Shown here piece by piece: positions 36,601-44,937 of a stretch of 64,000 nucleotides of DNA. Origin of the DNA: Nocardia caishijiensis NBRC 108228 (GTDB lineage Bacteria; Actinomycetota; Actinomycetes; Mycobacteriales; Mycobacteriaceae); contig NZ_BDBE01000031.1 in NCBI RefSeq assembly GCF_001612825.1, forward strand, positions 1-64,000, read 5' to 3'. The notes under the pieces were generated by a model, which was not told the DNA's origin, made no database searches, and was given only the letters and a program-made list of their open reading frames with translations. The translations under genes and the position numbers were made by a program. How positions within the stretch are numbered: the stretch's first letter is position 1; each line of letters begins with the position of its first letter.

Positions 36601-36624
36601 GCGGGCAGTCGGTGGCCGAACCAT
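33613..36624 (-). CDS. glnE: bifunctional glutamine-synthetase adenylyltransferase/deadenylyltransferase
   Basis: This 1,003-residue enzyme adds AMP to and removes AMP from the tyrosine of GlnA1, switching glutamine synthesis to nitrogen supply. Two nucleotidyltransferase halves are seen: VAIMGKCGARELNYVSDVD-type motif (LAVIAMGKCGARELNY, SDVDVVFV) and VIGMGRLGGKELGYGSDADVLF. A regulatory linker lies between. ATG at 36624 was chosen because TAAGTT lies six bases upstream (leaderless); TTG at 36630 would fall in the spacer. It sits between glnA2 and cspA. Confidence 0.96.
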   Translation of the reverse strand: MVRPPTARSAVPGVGRLGLLEPTAADSLHQLGWDNVDGVPVLWALSRSPDADLALCTLVRLREALGNDWGELDSAIRSETTLRGRLFALLGSSTAFGDHLVAVPQRWKVLRADRLPDRDELIADLLDAVDAKPETGPNAGPMLFRAGISGPESIALLRDRYRDQLMLLAAFDLASTVENEPVPPYQVVGRQLSDLADAALTAALSVSVARVCKSGEVPVRLAVIAMGKCGARELNYVSDVDVVFVAEPADTTATRLAAEMMSVASSAFFEVDAALRPEGKAGALVRTLDSHLAYYKRWARTWEFQALLKNRPMTGDLELGQQYRDALMPMVWAASERPDFVADVQAMRRRVEDLVPADLRERELKLGAGSLRDVEFAVQLLQLVHGRVDDSLHVTNTVEALTALAAGGYIGRDDAANLTASYEFLRLLEHRLQLQRLKRTHTLPAADDEEGMRWLARAAHIRPDGRQDAVGVLDTDIRRNAVRVRRLHAKLFYRPLLDAVARMDSDALRLSPDAAVRQLAALGYAAPENALGHLKALTGGVSRKGRIQALLLPTLLEWLGDTPNPDAGLLAYRRVSEGLDDQIWFLRELRDEGAIAQRLMIVLGSSEYLPDLLINAPETIRMYADGPGGPQLLGPQPEDVARGIQTAAARYDDPKRAVAAARSLRRHELARVASADLLGMLDVPQVCAALSSVWVAVLEAALSAVIRASEAERGTPAPADIAVIGMGRLGGKELGYGSDADVLFVCDPRPGEDETTAVKWATGIAENVQRLLGAPSVDPPLQVDAGLRPEGRQGALVRTLAAYQAYYAQWAQSWEVQALLRAHQVAGDQDLGVRFLHVIDPVRYPAGGVSPEAVREIRRIKARVDSERLPRGANPATHTKLGRGGLADIEWTVQLLQLRHAHEVPALHNTSTLQSLDVIEAEGILEPDDVALLRESWLTATAARNALVLVKGKPTDQLPGPGRLLSAVARVAGWPNDDGSEFLDNYLRITRRARSVVERVFGV

Positions 36625-36630
36625 GGTCAA

Positions 36631-36636
36631 AACTTA
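36631..36636 (-). promoter_or_regulatory. -10 element for leaderless glnE
   Basis: TAAGTT on the minus strand is six bases before ATG 36624. This decides the start in favour of ATG over the TTG at 36630. Confidence 0.55.
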
Positions 36637-36683
36637 CATGGTCCGGGCAACAACGGTGTCACGCCGGATCCCCGGCGCCGATT

Positions 36684-38024
36684 TCACAAGCTCAGGTACT
36701 CCTCGAGCTCCCAGGGGGTGACCTGGCTGCGGTAGTCGGCCCACTCGCGGCGCTTGTTGCGCAGGAAGAAGTCGAAGACGTGCTCGCCGAGGGTCTCGGC
36801 GACCAACTCGGAGCGTTCCATCGCCTGCAGGGCCTCGTCGAGGGTGCCCGGCAACGAACGGAAGCCCATCGCGCGGCGCTCGGCGTCGGTCAGCGACCAC
36901 ACGTCGTCCTCGGCCTCGGGCGGCAGGTTGTAGCCCTTCTCGATGCCGCGCAGACCGGCCGCGAGCAGCACCGCGAAGGTGAGGTAGGGGTTGCAGGCCG
37001 AATCTGGGCTGCGGATCTCGACGCGCCGCGACGAGGACTTGTTCGGTGTGTACATCGGCACGCGAACCAGCGCCGAGCGGTTGGACCGGCCCCAGGACGC
37101 GGCCGTGGGAGCCTCGCCGCCGTGGATCAGGCGCTTGTAGGAGTTGACCCACTGGTTGGTGATCGCGCTGATCTCGGGGGCGTGCTCGAGGATGCCCGCG
37201 ATGAACGAGCGCGCGGTGCCGGAGAGGTTGTTCGGGTCGTCCGGGTCGGCGAAGGCGTTGGACTCGCCCTCGAACAGGCTCATGTGGGTGTGCATGGCCG
37301 AGCCGGGGTACTGGGAGAACGGCTTGGGCATGAACGTCGCGCGCACGCCCTCGTCGATCGCCACCTCCTTGATGAGGTAGCGGAAGGTCATCACGTTGTC
37401 GGCCATCGATAGCGCGTCGGCGTAGCGTAGGTCGATTTCCTGCTGGCCTGGCGCGCCCTCGTGGTGACTGAACTCCACCGAGATACCCATCGACTCGAGC
37501 GCGTCGATGGCGTGGCGGCGGAAGTTGGGCGCCGAGTCGTGCACGGCCTGGTCGAAGAAGCCGCCGTTGTCGGCGGGCGTCGGCCGGTAGCCGTCCTTGA
37601 GCTGGTTCTCCAGCAGGAAGAACTCGATCTCGGGGTGCACGTAGCAGCTGAACCCCACGTCGGCGGCCTTGTTGAGTTGACGGCGCAGCACGTGGCGCGG
37701 GTCGGCCCACGACGGCGAGCCGTCGGGCATGGTGATGTCGCAGAACATGCGCGCCGAGTGCTGGTGGCCCTTGGAACTGGCCCACGGGAGCACCTGGAAG
37801 GTCGACGGATCGGGCCGCGCGACCATGTCCGCCTCGGACACGCGCGCGAAGCCCTCGATGGCCGACCCGTCGAAGCCGATGCCCTCCTCGAAGGCGCCTT
37901 CGAGCTCCGCGGGAGCGATGGCGACGGACTTGAGGTAGCCCAGCACGTCGGTGAACCAGAGACGTACGAAGCGGATGTCCCGCTCTTCGAGCGTCCGCAG
38001 CACGAATTCCTTCTGGCGATCCAT
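36684..38024 (-). CDS. glnA2: type I glutamine synthetase GlnA2
   Basis: This 446-residue protein is the second, GSI-alpha-like glutamine synthetase of mycolic-acid actinobacteria. Catalytic motifs GFDGSAIEGFARV, GSAMHTHMSLFEG and RRVEIRSPDSACNPYL are intact. The adenylylation loop differs: PPEAEDDVWSL has no tyrosine at the GlnA1 position, so GlnE should not control it. It is upstream of glnE with a 59-base gap. A TACGCT -10 six bases before the ATG and an AC-n9-AC GlnR-like motif lie in its promoter. Confidence 0.96.
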   Translation of the reverse strand: MDRQKEFVLRTLEERDIRFVRLWFTDVLGYLKSVAIAPAELEGAFEEGIGFDGSAIEGFARVSEADMVARPDPSTFQVLPWASSKGHQHSARMFCDITMPDGSPSWADPRHVLRRQLNKAADVGFSCYVHPEIEFFLLENQLKDGYRPTPADNGGFFDQAVHDSAPNFRRHAIDALESMGISVEFSHHEGAPGQQEIDLRYADALSMADNVMTFRYLIKEVAIDEGVRATFMPKPFSQYPGSAMHTHMSLFEGESNAFADPDDPNNLSGTARSFIAGILEHAPEISAITNQWVNSYKRLIHGGEAPTAASWGRSNRSALVRVPMYTPNKSSSRRVEIRSPDSACNPYLTFAVLLAAGLRGIEKGYNLPPEAEDDVWSLTDAERRAMGFRSLPGTLDEALQAMERSELVAETLGEHVFDFFLRNKRREWADYRSQVTPWELEEYLSL

Positions 38025-38030
38025 ACGGCG

Positions 38031-38036
38031 AGCGTA
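38031..38036 (-). promoter_or_regulatory. -10 element for leaderless glnA2
   Basis: TACGCT on the minus strand is followed by six bases and ATG 38024. Confidence 0.5.
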
Positions 38037-38046
38037 GGCACCCGGC

Positions 38047-38062
38047 GTTAAATCCGTGTTAC
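38047..38062 (-). promoter_or_regulatory. weak GlnR-like site before glnA2
   Basis: GTAAC-n6-TTAAC on the minus strand keeps the AC-n9-AC core reported for mycobacterial GlnR but not the full GAAAC half. It lies 23-38 bases upstream of the start, over the likely -35, so a repressive role is possible. Confidence 0.3.
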
Positions 38063-38137
38063 ATACACCGACTCGTTTGCGGCCACGTCACATCGTTCGC
38101 ACTCCTCACCTGCCCCGACCGGGCGCTGTGCGCGGTT

Positions 38138-39676
38138 TCACCCGCCACAGGTGAGGCCGGGCGCGGGCGTGGCGAGTTCGGTCAGGTAGGCGATGACGGC
38201 GTCGTCGAGGCACCGGTCACCGGCCACGAGGGCCGCGGTGTGCCGGTTGCCGCGGAAGGTGACCAGCGTGGCGCCGAGCTGGTCGGCCAGGTCGACACCG
38301 GCCTGATACGGGGTGGCCGGGTCCTCGGTGGTGGAGACGACGACGGTCTTCGCCACGCCGGGGGCCGAGATCCGGTGCGGTTCGCTCGTGCTCGCCACGG
38401 GCCAGGAGGCGCACAGTTCCAACGGCGCCGCGTCGGTGCCCTTGCCGTCGTCGAGGAAGGGTGCCGCCCTGCGGTATTCGGCATCCTGGCGGGCGACCAC
38501 GGCCGGGTCGGTGATGCGCGGGTCGTCGACGCAGCGGATGGCGTTGAACGCGTCCTGGGTATTGGCATAGGTGCCATCGGAGCGGCGGCCGTCGTAGAGG
38601 TCGGCCAGTTGCAGCAGGGTGTCGCCCGTGCCGCCGCGCAGTTCGGTGAGGCCACGGGCGAGCAGGGGCCACATCTCGTCGCTGTAGAGGGCCTGCTGGA
38701 CGCCGGTGATGGCATCGTTGTAGCTCAGTCCGCGCGGGTCGTCGGTGCGGGCCGGGGCGGCCTGCAGCGGGTCGACGAGCTGTCGGAAGCGGGCGACGGC
38801 ACCGGCGGGGTCGGTGCCGAGTGGGCACTCGGCGTCGGTCGCGCAGTCGGCGGCGAAGGCGTCGAACACACCCTGGAACCCGGCCGCCTGGCGCAGCGAC
38901 TCCTGCACCGGGTCCTGGGAGGAGTCGACGGCGCCGTCGAGGACCATGGCGCGCACATTCTGCGGGTACTTCTCGGCGTAGGCGGCGCCGAGGCGCGTGC
39001 CGTAGGAGTAGCCGAGGTAGCTGAGCTTCGCGTCGCCGAGGGCCGCGCGCACGACGTCCATGTCCTGCACGACCTCGCGGGTGCCGACATGGCCGAGCAG
39101 GTCGGTTCCCGAGCGTTCGGCGCAGCGACCGGCGTACTCACGGTTCTCGGCCTCGGCCTCGGCGATGCCGGCGGGAGTGTTGTCGGTGGGCGGTTCGGCG
39201 CGCTCGGAGTCGGCCTCGGGCGGGGTCAGGCAGACGATCGCGGGTAGCGAGGAGCCGACGCCGCGCGGATCGAAGCCGATGCGGTCGAATCGTTCGGCCA
39301 GCTCGGTGCGGTGCCCGACGGTGACCATCGACAGCCCCGAGACACCCGGACCGCCCGGGTTCATCAACAGCGATCCGATCCTGTCGCCACTGGCCGGGAT
39401 GCGCGAGAGGGCGATCTGCGCGGTCGGACCGTCGGGCCGGGCGTAATCGATCGGCACGGTGACGCGCGCGCACTGCGTGCTCGGTGGCAGTCGCTCCTCG
39501 GGGCTGCCGAACTCCTCGCAGGAACCCCAGTCGACGCGCTGGTCGTAGAAGCTGTTCAGCCCCGGCGGCGACGGCGGCAACGGAGTGGGCGGTGTCGCGC
39601 TGTCGCCGCCGGTTCCGCATGCAGTGCCGATCAGCGCGCAGATCGCGCCGAGGACAACGAGCCTGCCTCGCTGCAC
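38138..39676 (-). CDS. Hip1/CaeA-like serine protease lipoprotein (alpha/beta hydrolase)
   Basis: This 512-residue cell-envelope serine hydrolase matches Rv2223c/Rv2224c (Hip1/CaeA). It has a lipoprotein signal (ALIGTAC lipobox) and a nucleophile in YLGYSYGTRLGA, acid TEDPATPYQ and histidine GNRHTAA near the C-terminus. Mtb Hip1 cleaves GroEL2 at the cell surface; this homologue may act on envelope proteins. GTG at 39676 gives a short basic n-region after AAAGG; ATG at 39736 adds 20 residues and lacks a site. One copy is seen where Mtb has two. Confidence 0.88.
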   Translation of the reverse strand: MQRGRLVVLGAICALIGTACGTGGDSATPPTPLPPSPPGLNSFYDQRVDWGSCEEFGSPEERLPPSTQCARVTVPIDYARPDGPTAQIALSRIPASGDRIGSLLMNPGGPGVSGLSMVTVGHRTELAERFDRIGFDPRGVGSSLPAIVCLTPPEADSERAEPPTDNTPAGIAEAEAENREYAGRCAERSGTDLLGHVGTREVVQDMDVVRAALGDAKLSYLGYSYGTRLGAAYAEKYPQNVRAMVLDGAVDSSQDPVQESLRQAAGFQGVFDAFAADCATDAECPLGTDPAGAVARFRQLVDPLQAAPARTDDPRGLSYNDAITGVQQALYSDEMWPLLARGLTELRGGTGDTLLQLADLYDGRRSDGTYANTQDAFNAIRCVDDPRITDPAVVARQDAEYRRAAPFLDDGKGTDAAPLELCASWPVASTSEPHRISAPGVAKTVVVSTTEDPATPYQAGVDLADQLGATLVTFRGNRHTAALVAGDRCLDDAVIAYLTELATPAPGLTCGG

Positions 39677-39876
39677 AGTTGGCCAACCTTTCCGCGCCGG
39701 GCGGCGCAACACGACGCACCCGAACGGGCTCGCCATCACGGTAACCGAAGCACGGGTGTGACCGATCCCACCGGCCACACCCTTAAAACGGTTCGGGGCG
39801 AGGTGGCACACTGGATGCGTCAGAAAAACCCGGGGACCCGCTACGGGCCTCGAGGAACCAGACGAAAGTAGGGACG

Positions 39877-40737
39877 ATGATGTCCGTATCCGAAGAGCAG
39901 AGCCCTGCCTACGGTGCCGCTCCCGACACCACCCCCAAGCCCCGCCGCAAGACCCGTGTCCAGCATCTGCGGCAGATGAAGGCCGAGGGTGAGCGCTGGT
40001 CGATGCTGACCGCCTACGACTACTCCTCGGCCCGCCTGTTCGAGGAGGCGGGCATTCCCGTGCTGCTGGTCGGCGATTCCGCCGCCAACGTCGTGTACGG
40101 GTACGACACCACGGTGCCGATCACCGTCGACGAGCTGATCCCGCTGGTCCGCGGCGTGGTACGGGGCGCGCCGAACGCGCTCGTCGTGGCCGACCTGCCG
40201 TTCGGCACCTACGAATCCTCGCCCCAGCAGGCGCTGGCGACCGCCACCCGCTTCATGAAGGAGGGCGGCGCGCACGCGGTGAAGCTGGAGGGCGGCGAAC
40301 GGGTCGCCGAGCAGATCGCGCTCATCACGGCCGCGGGCATTCCCGTGATGGCCCACATCGGGTTCACGCCGCAGAGCGTGAACACCCTCGGTGGTTTCCG
40401 CGTGCAGGGTCGCGGTGACGGTGCCGAACAGCTCATCGCCGACGCGATCGCCGTGCAGGAGGCCGGTGCCTTCTCCGTCGTGATGGAGATGGTGCCCGCC
40501 GAGCTGGCCGGGCAGGTCACCCGTAAGCTCACCATCCCGACCGTCGGCATCGGCGCCGGTGCCGAGTGCGATGCCCAGGTGCTGGTCTGGCAGGACATGG
40601 CGGGCTACACCAGCGGCAAGACCGCCAAGTTCGTGAAGCGGTTCGGCAATGTCGGCGACGAATTGCGTTCCGCCGCAGCCGCTTACGCCGACGAGGTGCG
40701 TCAGGGCACCTTCCCGGGGCCCGAACACAGCTTCTGA
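39877..40737 (+). CDS. panB: 3-methyl-2-oxobutanoate hydroxymethyltransferase
   Basis: This 286-residue enzyme makes ketopantoate from 2-oxoisovalerate, the first committed pantothenate (CoA) step. Family motifs are MLTAYDYSSARL, LLVGDSAANVVYGYDTT (Mg-binding), VADLPFGTYE, KLEGGERVAEQI, PVMAHIGFTPQS and TVGIGAGAECDAQVLV. ATG at 39877 has AGGGA; the following ATG would work as well. A strong hairpin ends the transcript at 40748-40775. Its place after the Hip1-like gene matches mycobacteria. Confidence 0.96.
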   Translation: MMSVSEEQSPAYGAAPDTTPKPRRKTRVQHLRQMKAEGERWSMLTAYDYSSARLFEEAGIPVLLVGDSAANVVYGYDTTVPITVDELIPLVRGVVRGAPNALVVADLPFGTYESSPQQALATATRFMKEGGAHAVKLEGGERVAEQIALITAAGIPVMAHIGFTPQSVNTLGGFRVQGRGDGAEQLIADAIAVQEAGAFSVVMEMVPAELAGQVTRKLTIPTVGIGAGAECDAQVLVWQDMAGYTSGKTAKFVKRFGNVGDELRSAAAAYADEVRQGTFPGPEHSF

Positions 40738-40747
40738 CCCCCTCGCA

Positions 40748-40775
40748 CCCGACCCCGCCACCCGGCGGGGTCGGG
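40748..40775 (+). terminator. hairpin terminator after panB
   Basis: CCCGACCCCGCC and GGCGGGGTCGGG form a perfect twelve-base stem with an ACCC loop starting 11 bases after the panB stop. No U-tract. Confidence 0.75.
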
Positions 40776-40840
40776 CAGCGGCGCGGCGGCCGGTGAGGTG
40801 GCAGACTCGGAGTCGAAACAGCCGACTCGAAGAGGTACGC

Positions 40841-41275
40841 ATGCATCGCCGATGGAAGACCAGTGCCGGGCTCGTTGTCACCGGTGTTCTCGCCGCCGTG
40901 ACCCTGACAGCCTGTGGCGGTGCGGAAGTCACACCCAGCGGGTCCGCGACGACCACGACCGCCGGTGCCGCCACCACGACCGAGACGGCGACGCCGAGCA
41001 CCACCCTCGAGATCAGCGATTCCTCGGCCACCCAGTTGTGCGACATGATCCGGCCGGAGCTGTCGAACTTCCGGGTCCAGGGCCCGACGCTCGGACGGCT
41101 GGCGCTCAACACGATGGTGCACGAATGGGCACTGCGCAACGGCGGCATCAACGGGCACGTGCTGGCCGACAAGGCGATGATCGACCGGGTGACCACCAAG
41201 GCGTGCGCCGACGTGCGCACCGAGACGCTCACCGCCCTCGACCTGCCCGATCTGGCCTCGGGATTGGCGTTCTGA
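40841..41275 (+). CDS. hypothetical lipoprotein
   Basis: This 144-residue protein has a lipoprotein signal with lipobox LTAC (Cys near 25), a Thr-rich linker (about 30-58), and a helical C-terminal region starting ATQLCDMIRPEL with a second cysteine at KACADVR that may pair with it. The family is not recognised. ATG at 40841 has AGAGG upstream. Its stop overlaps the aminopeptidase ATG by one base. Confidence 0.75.
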   Translation: MHRRWKTSAGLVVTGVLAAVTLTACGGAEVTPSGSATTTTAGAATTTETATPSTTLEISDSSATQLCDMIRPELSNFRVQGPTLGRLALNTMVHEWALRNGGINGHVLADKAMIDRVTTKACADVRTETLTALDLPDLASGLAF

Positions 41276-42231
41276 TGCGCGGGCTGTACCCCGAGATCGA
41301 ACCCTTCGACAAGGGACTCCTCGACGTCGGCGACGGCCAGTCGGTGTACTGGGAGGTCAGCGGCAACCCCGACGGCAAGCCGGTGGTGTTCGTGCACGGC
41401 GGTCCCGGCGGCGGCACCGGTCCGCTGCAACGACGCTTCTTCGACCCGGCGGTGTACCGGATCGTGCTGTTCGATCAGCGCGGATGCGGACAGTCGGTGC
41501 CGCACATCGCCGATGGCGCGAGCCTCGAGTTCAACACCACGCCGCACCTGATCGCCGACATGGAGGCACTGCGCGAGCACCTCGGGATCGAACGCTGGCA
41601 GGTGTTCGGTGGGTCGTGGGGTTCCACCCTGGGCCTGGCCTACGCCCAGGCGCATCCGCAACGGGTCACCGAGCTCGTGCTGCGCGGCATCTTCCTGTTG
41701 CGGCGCAAGGAGATCGACTGGTACTACAACGGCGCGGCGGGCAACATCTACCCCGCCGAATGGGCGAAATTCCTGGCACCGGTGCCACCTGAGCAGCACG
41801 GGGACGACCTCGTCGAGGTGTATCACCGGCTGCTGCATTCGCCGGATCCGCAGGTCGCGCTCGCGGCCGCGGTCGCCTGGTCGACCTGGGAGGGTGCGAC
41901 GAGTTCGCTGCTGCCGCACCCGGATCGGGTCGCCGAGACCGGTGAACCACGTTTCGCGCTCGCCTTCGCTCGCATCGAAAACCACTATTTCCGGCACGGC
42001 GGATTCCTCGACGAGGGACAGTTGCTGCGTGACATCCATCGGATCGCCGACATCCCCGGAGTGATCGTGCAGGGCCGCCACGACGTGGTGTGCCCGGCGG
42101 TGAGCGCCTGGGAACTGCACAACGCGTGGCCGGGTTCGACCCTGCACATCGTCGAGGACGCCGCGCACACCGCGCACGAGCCCGGCATCACCCATCACCT
42201 GGTCGAGGCGACCGACCTGTTCGGGAAGTGA
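41275..42231 (+). CDS. prolyl aminopeptidase
   Basis: This 318-residue alpha/beta hydrolase is a proline iminopeptidase, removing N-terminal proline from peptides. HGGPGGGTGPLQRRFFDPAVY, DQRGCGQS, the nucleophile GGSWGSTLGLAYAQ, VQGRHDVVCP and a late DAAHTAHEP give the oxyanion loop and triad. Length is normal for the family and it is cytosolic. It is coupled to the lipoprotein before it and followed after nine bases by the CHAD gene. Confidence 0.93.
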   Translation: MRGLYPEIEPFDKGLLDVGDGQSVYWEVSGNPDGKPVVFVHGGPGGGTGPLQRRFFDPAVYRIVLFDQRGCGQSVPHIADGASLEFNTTPHLIADMEALREHLGIERWQVFGGSWGSTLGLAYAQAHPQRVTELVLRGIFLLRRKEIDWYYNGAAGNIYPAEWAKFLAPVPPEQHGDDLVEVYHRLLHSPDPQVALAAAVAWSTWEGATSSLLPHPDRVAETGEPRFALAFARIENHYFRHGGFLDEGQLLRDIHRIADIPGVIVQGRHDVVCPAVSAWELHNAWPGSTLHIVEDAAHTAHEPGITHHLVEATDLFGK

Positions 42232-42240
42232 GGCGCAACC

Positions 42241-43092
42241 ATGACGACCGAGGCCGGACCCGCCGTCGTCGCGGCGTTGCGCGAGGACATCGACCGGCTG
42301 CTGGCCGCCGAACCCGAGGTGCGCGCCGACGCCGAGGACTCGGTGCATCAGATGCGGGTGGCCACGCGGCGGTTGCGCAGCGTGTTGCGTTCCTACCGAA
42401 AGCTTTTCGACAGTGAGGCCGCCGCCGAGACGGTGACGGAGCTGAAGTGGCTCGCGGAACTGCTCGGGGTGGCGCGCGACGCGGAGGTCCGCGGCGAGCG
42501 GTTCGAGAAACTGCTCGACGGCTTCGGCGAGGTGCCCGCCGAGGTGACCCACCGCCTGGTCGGCTCCGCCCGCGACGCCTACGCCCAGGCTCACGCGCAA
42601 ATCCTCACCGCCCTCGACGGCAAGCGGTACGCGGCTCTGCGCGAGGTCCTCACCGCCTGGCGCACCGATCCCCCGCTCAACGATTCCCTCGCCGGTGACG
42701 ACGCGGACGAGGTGTTCGGCCGGGTGCTGCGCCGCGACCGCAAACGGCTGCGCGAACTGGTCTTCGCCGAGCCGACCGCGACCCCCGCCGACCGAGTGGA
42801 GCTGCTGCACGACATCCGCAAGGGCGCCAAGCGTTTACGCTATTCCTGCGAAGCGGCGGGCGATGTCCTCGGCACCGACGCCACCGACCTCGGCACCCAC
42901 GCCAAACGCCTGCAATCGGTCCTCGGCGACCACCGCGACGCCGTAGAATCCCGCGAGGCGATCATGGCGGCCGCGGCCGATGCCACCGACGCCACCGTCT
43001 ACGAACTCCTCGCCGACACCGAGGAGGCCGCGGCCGGTCGGGCGATCGCGGGCTATCCCTCGGCCGCGGCGTTCATCTCGTCGGTCGAATGA
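42241..43092 (+). CDS. CHAD-domain protein
   Basis: This 283-residue, mostly helical protein is a CHAD domain alone: conserved histidines and basic residues appear in SVHQMRVATRRLRSVLRSYR and LLHDIRKGAKRLRYSCEAAG. CHAD proteins bind inorganic polyphosphate. The mycobacterial counterpart (Rv2226) also carries a CYTH domain, which is absent here. GAGG precedes ATG 42241 and it probably forms an operon with the aminopeptidase. Confidence 0.9.
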   Translation: MTTEAGPAVVAALREDIDRLLAAEPEVRADAEDSVHQMRVATRRLRSVLRSYRKLFDSEAAAETVTELKWLAELLGVARDAEVRGERFEKLLDGFGEVPAEVTHRLVGSARDAYAQAHAQILTALDGKRYAALREVLTAWRTDPPLNDSLAGDDADEVFGRVLRRDRKRLRELVFAEPTATPADRVELLHDIRKGAKRLRYSCEAAGDVLGTDATDLGTHAKRLQSVLGDHRDAVESREAIMAAAADATDATVYELLADTEEAAAGRAIAGYPSAAAFISSVE

Positions 43093-43474
43093 TCGCCTGA
43101 CCCCACCACATCAGGCAGGGCCGCCCGTGCGCGGTCGAGCAGTTGCCAGCCATCGACGCGGGCCCCCGCCGCCACGCCGTCGGCCAACGCGGGTCCGATC
43201 AACGCCCGGACCACGCCCGGCCGGTTCAGATTGAGATAGGCCGTGTCGCTGAGAGGCAGACGCCGCCACCGTGGAGGTAGGGTCCGCCGACGAGTCGATC
43301 GGGACCGTCGGCGAACACGATGCGCCAGCACCCTCGGATGCCCTCCGGCCACACCGTGAGCGTCTCCCGGCATTCGCGGTAGGCCCCGTCGTCGCCGACG
43401 GTGTGGCGATGGGTCAGACTCCATCGAAAAACCTTGTCCGCGAGTACGAGTCGCCTGCTGCGGCGACGCCTCAT
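43053..43474 (-). pseudogene. frameshifted small gene of unknown family
   Basis: Two minus-strand frames overlap and join into one plausible product. The upstream frame from ATG 43474 reads a basic start, then DKVFRWSLTHRH and FADGPDRLVGGPYLHGGG; it stops at 43226. The other frame continues with PLSDTAYLNLNRPGVVRALI and ends at 43053, inside the CHAD gene end. A one-base shift near 43250 would join them. It starts 14 bases after the RNB gene stop, so it would be in the same operon. This may be a real frameshift, a sequencing error, or two unrelated frames. Confidence 0.35.
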
Positions 43475-43487
43475 GGGGGCTCCGCGG

Positions 43488-44918
43488 TCAGTGGGCGGGG
43501 TAGGCGAACTGGATTGTTCTCGTCGTGCTGTCAGCCTCGACGAGACGCACGCGCACGCGGTCGCCCTCCGGTGGTTTGCCCGCGCAGCGCGCCAGGATCG
43601 GGGGTTCGGCGACGAAGATCTCCGCGTCGCGGGAGCCATTGGCCTCGCGCAGGACAAGGGCGTCGAAGTCGGTGCCGACGCGGGGGGCGAGGACGGTGGC
43701 TTCGGTGAGGTCGACGCACGCGCGGTCGACCTTGTTGGCGACCGAATCGGTGCGGCGCAGGGTTTCCGCGGCGGGGGCGAGGCCGTCGAGCACCCACCGT
43801 GGTACCTCGGTGCCCGCGCAGTGGGCCAGGCAGATCTCGGTGGTGAAGCGGTCGGCCAGGCGACGCAGCGGGGCGGTGACGTGGGCGTAGGGGGCGCCGA
43901 TGGCGCTGTGGGTCAACTGGTCGGGGGTCGGGTCGTCGAGGTCGGCGAGCAGGGTGTACCCGGCGCCGCGCAGCAGGGTCGTGGCCTCCGACATCAGAAC
44001 CAGCCCGGCCGGGGTGTTGGGGTCGAGACCCGCCAGCATGCGACCGACCGTGAGGTCGGCGGGCCAGTCGACACCGAGAGCGGCGGCGGTGCGGCGCATC
44101 GACTCGACCGCGCTGTCGGCCGGTGGGGGCATCGTGCGCAGCAGGCCCACCCGGCTTGTCTTGTGGTCGAGCATGATTCGGGCCGCGCACATCCCGGTGA
44201 GCAGGGAGATCTGTTCGTTCCAGTCGTCGGCGGCGGTGCGCGGTTCCAGGTCGAGGCGCCAGTTGTCGCCGTGGCGAACCACGTCCTGGGCGGGCAGGCG
44301 CAACGAGATCGCGCCGCGCTCGAGTCCGGCCTCGATCCGCAGCCGCCCGAACTCGGGCAGCGCGGCCAGCGAGGGGTGCAACGTCCCGGCGTCGGCGGCG
44401 GCCTGGACCTGCTGGTAGTCGAAACGTTCCCGGGAGCGCACCAGGGCACGCTCGACCGAAAAACGCAGCGGCGCGGCGGCATCGTCGAGCTCGATGGTCC
44501 ACAGCGCGACCGGCCGGTCCACGCCGGGCAGCAGGCTGGCGGTCCCTTCCGACAGCACGGGCGGATGCAGCGGCACAGTGCCGTCGGGGAGATAGAAGGT
44601 CTGGCCGCGGGATTCGGATTCGCGGGCGAGGGCACCGCCGGGCACGATCACCGCGCCGAGATCGGCGATGGCGTAGTGCAGGGTGAAACCGGTCGCGGTG
44701 CGTTCGAGATGCAGCGCCTGGTCCAGATCCATGGCGCTGGGCGGGTCGATGGTCACCAACTCGAGGTCGGTGCGGTCCACCCGGGTGCCCGCGAACGCGT
44801 CGACCGCGTCGCGGGCCTCGGAGACGGCCTCGGACGGATAGTCCGAGGCCAGCCCGAATTCGGAACGGATGGCGCCGAAATCGACCGGCGCCGAGACGAT
44901 CCGCTGATGGAGTTCCAT
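43488..44918 (-). CDS. RNB-domain ribonuclease (RNase II/R-like, actinobacterial type)
   Basis: This 476-residue protein is an RNB catalytic domain with little else: no N-terminal cold-shock domains and no obvious S1 domain beyond a short C-terminal beta tail. The active-site run is IDPPSAMDLDQALH, where the last of the four usual aspartates is glutamine. Conserved downstream segments include GAPYAHVTAPLRRLADRF. Processive 3' to 5' exonuclease activity is expected but the Asp-to-Gln change merits a test. ATG at 44918 fits a leaderless start. Confidence 0.85.
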   Translation of the reverse strand: MELHQRIVSAPVDFGAIRSEFGLASDYPSEAVSEARDAVDAFAGTRVDRTDLELVTIDPPSAMDLDQALHLERTATGFTLHYAIADLGAVIVPGGALARESESRGQTFYLPDGTVPLHPPVLSEGTASLLPGVDRPVALWTIELDDAAAPLRFSVERALVRSRERFDYQQVQAAADAGTLHPSLAALPEFGRLRIEAGLERGAISLRLPAQDVVRHGDNWRLDLEPRTAADDWNEQISLLTGMCAARIMLDHKTSRVGLLRTMPPPADSAVESMRRTAAALGVDWPADLTVGRMLAGLDPNTPAGLVLMSEATTLLRGAGYTLLADLDDPTPDQLTHSAIGAPYAHVTAPLRRLADRFTTEICLAHCAGTEVPRWVLDGLAPAAETLRRTDSVANKVDRACVDLTEATVLAPRVGTDFDALVLREANGSRDAEIFVAEPPILARCAGKPPEGDRVRVRLVEADSTTRTIQFAYPAH

Positions 44919-44924
44919 CCTGGC

Positions 44925-44930
44925 AGCGTA
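44925..44930 (-). promoter_or_regulatory. -10 element for the leaderless RNB gene
   Basis: TACGCT on the minus strand is six bases before ATG 44918, with no ribosome site. Confidence 0.5.
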
Positions 44931-44937
44931 GCGACTT

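Noticed and set aside
39841..42810. 989-codon minus-strand frame across panB to CHAD
   Set aside because: Antisense shadow of panB, lipoprotein, aminopeptidase and CHAD genes, all of which have recognisable motifs.
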